A stretch of 64,000 nt of DNA from Triatoma infestans (taxonomy: Eukaryota; Arthropoda; Insecta; Hemiptera; Reduviidae), in NCBI GenBank assembly GCA_011037195.1, contig JAAEAF010002648.1, positions 1-64,000 of the forward strand, in the 5' to 3' direction. Positions 60,501-64,000 of this stretch are shown here, piece by piece. Positions within the stretch are counted from its first letter, which is position 1. Each line of letters begins with the position of its first letter. Under the pieces are notes generated by a model, which was not told where the DNA came from, ran no database searches, and saw only the letters and a program-made list of their open reading frames with translations. Position numbers and translations under genes: made by a program.

Positions 60501-60794
60501 TTTTATTAATATTATATAAGTGATTAATAATAATAATAATTTGTTTTATTACAACTTAAGTACATGTACATTTTTACAAATTGTTTCAAACAGACTAACT
60601 CATGGTCTTTAAACCGTTAGAGGTGAGTTGATAATAAACAGAAACATAACATCCTCCATAAAGTGGAATAAAATATAAAAACTGAAATAAAGTAAAAAAT
60701 AAACAAATAAAAACATAGTATACAGAACACATTATATATAAGAATAGGTATTGTTTTGATGTTCTTTGTAACCTCTGTATTTGTTATTGTAATA

Positions 60795-61003
60795 AAAATA
60801 GATATTGAGGTCGGTCAGAAAAACAAATTCAAATTTTCACCGACGTTCGGCAAGTTTTATTGCTTGAAATTTTTAAAAACTATGGTTCAACTAGCGACAA
60901 TTACAAGAGTAAATGTTTTCCTGAAGAAGGCAATAAATTTGCCAAAACGTTGCTGAAAATTTGAAAATCTGTTTTTCTGACCAACCTCGATATCCATTTT
61001 TAT
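60795..61003. mobile_element. foldback with hammerhead-like halves downstream of HADHA
   Basis: The left half (60803-60865: GATATTGAGGTCGGTCAG, AATTTTCACCGACGTTCGGC) is the inverted copy of the right half (60919-60998: CCTGAAGAAGGCAATAAATT, TGCCAAAACGTTGCTG, CTGACCAACCTCGATATCC). The right half keeps CTGAAGA and the GGCAA/TTGCC hairpin but has GAAAC changed to AAAAC. Same type as 5516 and 33991. Confidence 0.6.
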
Positions 61004-61689
61004 AATATGAGAATAGTATTAAAACAATATGTCTACTGAGCGCTGCTATGGCCTGGGTAAAGGAGTATCTTTACAAAATACATGTAGAGTGTTATTATTA
61101 TTAAGACGAGATGTTGAAAATTTCGAGGAGAAAGTTTGAATTATAAAGTGTTGGTCATTAAAAGAAGCAAATTTGGACATATGATCACATTTCAGAAGAG
61201 TTTCATTAAATTATCTTCAGCTGTTGATGAGCTTAAGGGAAGAGAATGAGTTAAAAATAATGTCATTTCTTCTGTTTAAATAGATCATATTACGGGTGAA
61301 AATTAGTTAGATATAGTCTATCTAATAAGTTAATTTAAGTTAGTACTAATAAATAATATAAATAAGTTATTTACTTAATTTAAGTTTAAATTAGTGTAAG
61401 AACAACATACCCTAATTACCAGCTGTCGAGAAAAACGGCAAGTTGTAAGAACAATGCCTATTAAAATAACCAACTTAATTGGGAATAATTTTGAAAAATA
61501 TTGTTGAAATAAATTTTGGATAGGGCATAGCAGAGGAATGCACCTCTGCCTTTTACCCATAAGCCTCCAATCGACCCCAGAAAGAAGCTAGCTAAAAAGC
61601 CAAATCCATATGATGATTCAGCAGATCTATTGTAGCTTCTTGTATATTTCTATACATTATGCAATGGTCAGTCAAAGAATAGGAAAATA

Positions 61690-62345
61690 TATAGTATATG
61701 TGTATGGTGTGTCAGAGTTTGCCCTTGGTTTTAGTTCACCTCAAAAAAATCATATGGCCTGAGTGTACATACATGTGTGAAGAAAACACATTAAAGGCCT
61801 ATCACTTTTAGTCGATACATATATCCAGGAATATAGATTTTTTACAGGACTCTGGAGGCACCTTCAACCTGTTCTCTAAATTGCCATGTCAATGCAGTAT
61901 ACAAGTAATTATACCATCTATATTATATTAAAGTATCTTAAATGCATTGCTATAATGCCAGGTTTGAAGAAAATCAGTTAATCGAATGTGTAATTGTACA
62001 GAATGGATTCCAGAATGTTTTGTAATTCCTAGTAAACAGATCCATCGATTTCCTTTAAACTTGGAATGCTAACTGTGCAAATATCAATTTTATCAGTTTT
62101 ATTTTAAACGTTTTTCGAGGAAAAAAATAAATTTACAAGATAGCGTTACAAGTTCTGCTGAGAGGTGACAGAGGGCGCTACAATGTGGTCACATTTGAAC
62201 TTTGTTCCAAAAAAAATAATAAGTACCATTCCCACCATCTAATTCTGGTAACAGAATTAGTAAACATTCCAAGTTTGAAGTAATTTGCCAATTAGAAATG
62301 TAGTAATGACAGTAAGAGAAAATTATTTGAATGATTCACATCAGA
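61690..62345 (+). repeat. dispersed ~1-kb repeat family copy
   Basis: Contains AGGTTTGAAGAAAATCAGTT, GATTTCCTTTAAACTTGGAA and a 3' part ending AATGATTCACATCAGATAG, the same order as at 24160-25000. Confidence 0.55.
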
Positions 62346-62471
62346 TAGAGTTATAATTCAACACTAAACAAGAGAAATCCCAGTGAAACTGCTTGAATAC
62401 CAAGAGGCAATAGGATTGTGTATTTTTAGCCCCAGCATAGTTGCCATTATTAAACTTTTGTTTTATTAATA

Positions 62472-64000
62472 CTAGCTAAATCCGGCCACCCTTCGCTGTG
62501 GCTCAGTCTGATTTCTAGGAAAGTAAACAGAAGTATTACAGTTAACATAGATTCAGTAAACAGAAGTATTATAGTTAACATAGATTCAGCAAGAAAACAC
62601 ATCATTCAATGTAATACCCTACGTTGCGTTGCTGTGCACTGAAAGGAAAGAAGGAAAAATTGTTTTTAACTGAAAGTCTTTTTTCATTGTAAAGCTAGTG
62701 AATGGACTACATTTTTTGTTTTCCCATTTTCTGCATAAACATAAAGATCAGATGGTTTATCGATTCTGGAGCATGCGACATATAATTGCCCATGAGAGAA
62801 GCATTCGTTTCCTAAATCCAAACCGCACATTGCAAAGTTTGTCCTTGCGCTTTATTGATAGTCATAGCGAACGCAAGGCTTATTGGAAATTGAAGTCGTT
62901 GAACTCGAACGGCATATCTGTCGGAATGAGTGGTATTCGTGGAAGTGGCACGTCTTCACCTTGATGAGGTCCAATGAGAATTGTTGCTTCAATTGGATTA
63001 TTCATGAATTTTTTAGTACTAATCGTGTTCCATTGCATAACTTTGGCTGATTGATTTTTCAGAGTAATATAATTGGCACTCCAATTTTCAAATATAGAAT
63101 TTGAGGCGGTAATCCGGGAACATCGAACGAATTAAGAAATTCCGTTGGAAAATTCACTACTTCACCTTGGTCCCTCACGGAGTCAATGGATTAGTATGCC
63201 ACTGTTTCACCTGCGATTCTGTTTAGAATGATGTTCACATCGAGTACGTCGACATTTTTAGCAAATAGAATGGCTCTTCCGCTTAACCAAGCGTGATTTT
63301 GATAATTTGTTTCGATGCTTTGGAATACCTTGTCTAATTGTTCTTTTGAATGTACAATGCTGCAGAAATTAGATGGGTAGGTGATTTTTCCCGTTTCTGG
63401 ATTTGTAGGAGCGTGCCGTTACCGAGTACGAGTAATTGTCTTGAAAATATGGCAGCTGTTGGATCGTTTTGAAGTTGAAGTCTCATATTCGTTGTTGAAT
63501 GAATTTTTTTTACTGTGCTCCAAAGAGTTGAATATTTCAAGCAGGCATGCAATTCGTCAGCTGGTGTTGAGCGAGGTATCACTGGAAGCGTTTCCCTGAA
63601 GTCACCGGATAGTAACACCAATACTCCACTAAATGGAACCTGATTATTTCGCAAGTCTTTCAATGTATGGTCTAATGCTTCCAATGACTTCTTATAAGCC
63701 ATTCTATACTCATTCCATACAACGATTTTGCACGCCCGAATAACCTTTCCCATTCCTGATGTTTTAGAAATGTTACATGTTGGGTTTTCTGTGAAGTGCA
63801 TGTTTAAGTCATGACAGTTTAAGAGCTGAATGCGCTGTTCTACCTCCTTCCATCAATGTAGCAGCAATACCTGAAGAAGCAAGTGCTAACGCAATATGGC
63901 CGTTTGAACGGATTTTAGCTCGGAATTTCTCGTTTCCAATGGGAACTTCGGAATAGAGGTACTTGTAAGTAGTGAGAAAGAGGTTCAGAGAGCGCGCCAC
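62472..64000 (-). mobile_element. Helitron, 3' part with Pif1-like helicase, runs off the window
   Basis: The minus strand ends in TTTAGCTAGT, with the Helitron-type CTAG terminus at 62475-62472. A 5-bp stem hairpin (GCCAC...GTGGC, 62485-62502, 8-base loop) lies just inside it, the usual 3' signature. The helicase remnant is in pieces: NGHIALALASSGIAAT and GGRTAHSALKLS (64000-63809), then IVWNE and LLSGDFRETLPVIPR (63801-63334), then frames with stops ending CFSHGQLYVACSRIDKPSDL (about 62820-62760). The order is that of the rolling-circle Rep/helicase protein; the Rep half and Walker A lie outside. Walker B reads WNE where the family has WDE. Frameshifts and stops make this copy inactive. Confidence 0.85.
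62522..62587. repeat. 33-bp direct duplication in the Helitron 3' region
   Basis: AGTAAACAGAAGTATTA begins two adjacent 33-base units (62522-62554 and 62555-62587) that differ at one base (C or T). Confidence 0.9.

Noticed and set aside
1..64000. CRISPR arrays, bacterial operons or phage genes
   Set aside because: No spaced direct repeats or bacterial gene structure; the spliced genes and retroelements are clearly eukaryotic.

Overview
The window is AT-rich nuclear DNA of an animal, most probably an insect. The grounds are short-exon protein genes with GT-AG introns, insect-like TAF5 and HADHA proteins, and a dense load of arthropod-type transposable elements (Gypsy with a SAP domain, Penelope-like elements, RTE- and jockey-like LINEs, Helitron, tRNA-derived SINEs). 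A beetle would fit, but the order cannot be settled from the sequence alone.

Layout. Positions 1-16920 hold no host gene that I can recognise. They contain AT-rich intergenic DNA, a 1.85-kb foldback element (7620-9460) interrupted by a LINE tail, a second foldback (10969-11395), a Penelope-like fragment (13225-13660) and a decayed LINE tail (16250-16920). Positions 17004-21945 are a nearly intact Gypsy/Ty3 LTR retrotransposon with 4-bp target duplications, a tRNA-Pro-like primer site, a small SAP-domain ORF and a 1383-residue Gag-Pol.

Three complete host genes follow. TAF5 (TFIID/SAGA scaffold) lies on the minus strand, 46488 down to 23781, in 12 exons giving 672 residues. Its 12.5-kb fifth intron holds a whole gene on the opposite strand, a CAAP1 homologue (31046-40615, 6 exons, 422 residues). 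The last intron of that gene contains an old LINE split by a younger RTE-type LINE. HADHA (mitochondrial trifunctional protein alpha) lies on the plus strand, 47870-59707, in 12 exons giving 763 residues. TAF5 and HADHA are head to head, 1.4 kb apart. The window ends inside a decayed Helitron (62472 to the edge, minus strand).

The most interesting signal is a family of short motifs with hammerhead-ribozyme architecture, spread over about a dozen loci: a CUGANGA box, a small hairpin, GAAAC, then a near-palindromic ACCGGUC or ACGUC, with complementary flanks in the best copies. Several lie directly downstream of Penelope-like GIY-YIG coding remnants. Two lie in compact foldback elements flanked by 12- and 14-bp direct repeats. 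This points to a Penelope-derived, ribozyme-bearing mobile unit that has scattered short copies through introns and intergenic DNA.
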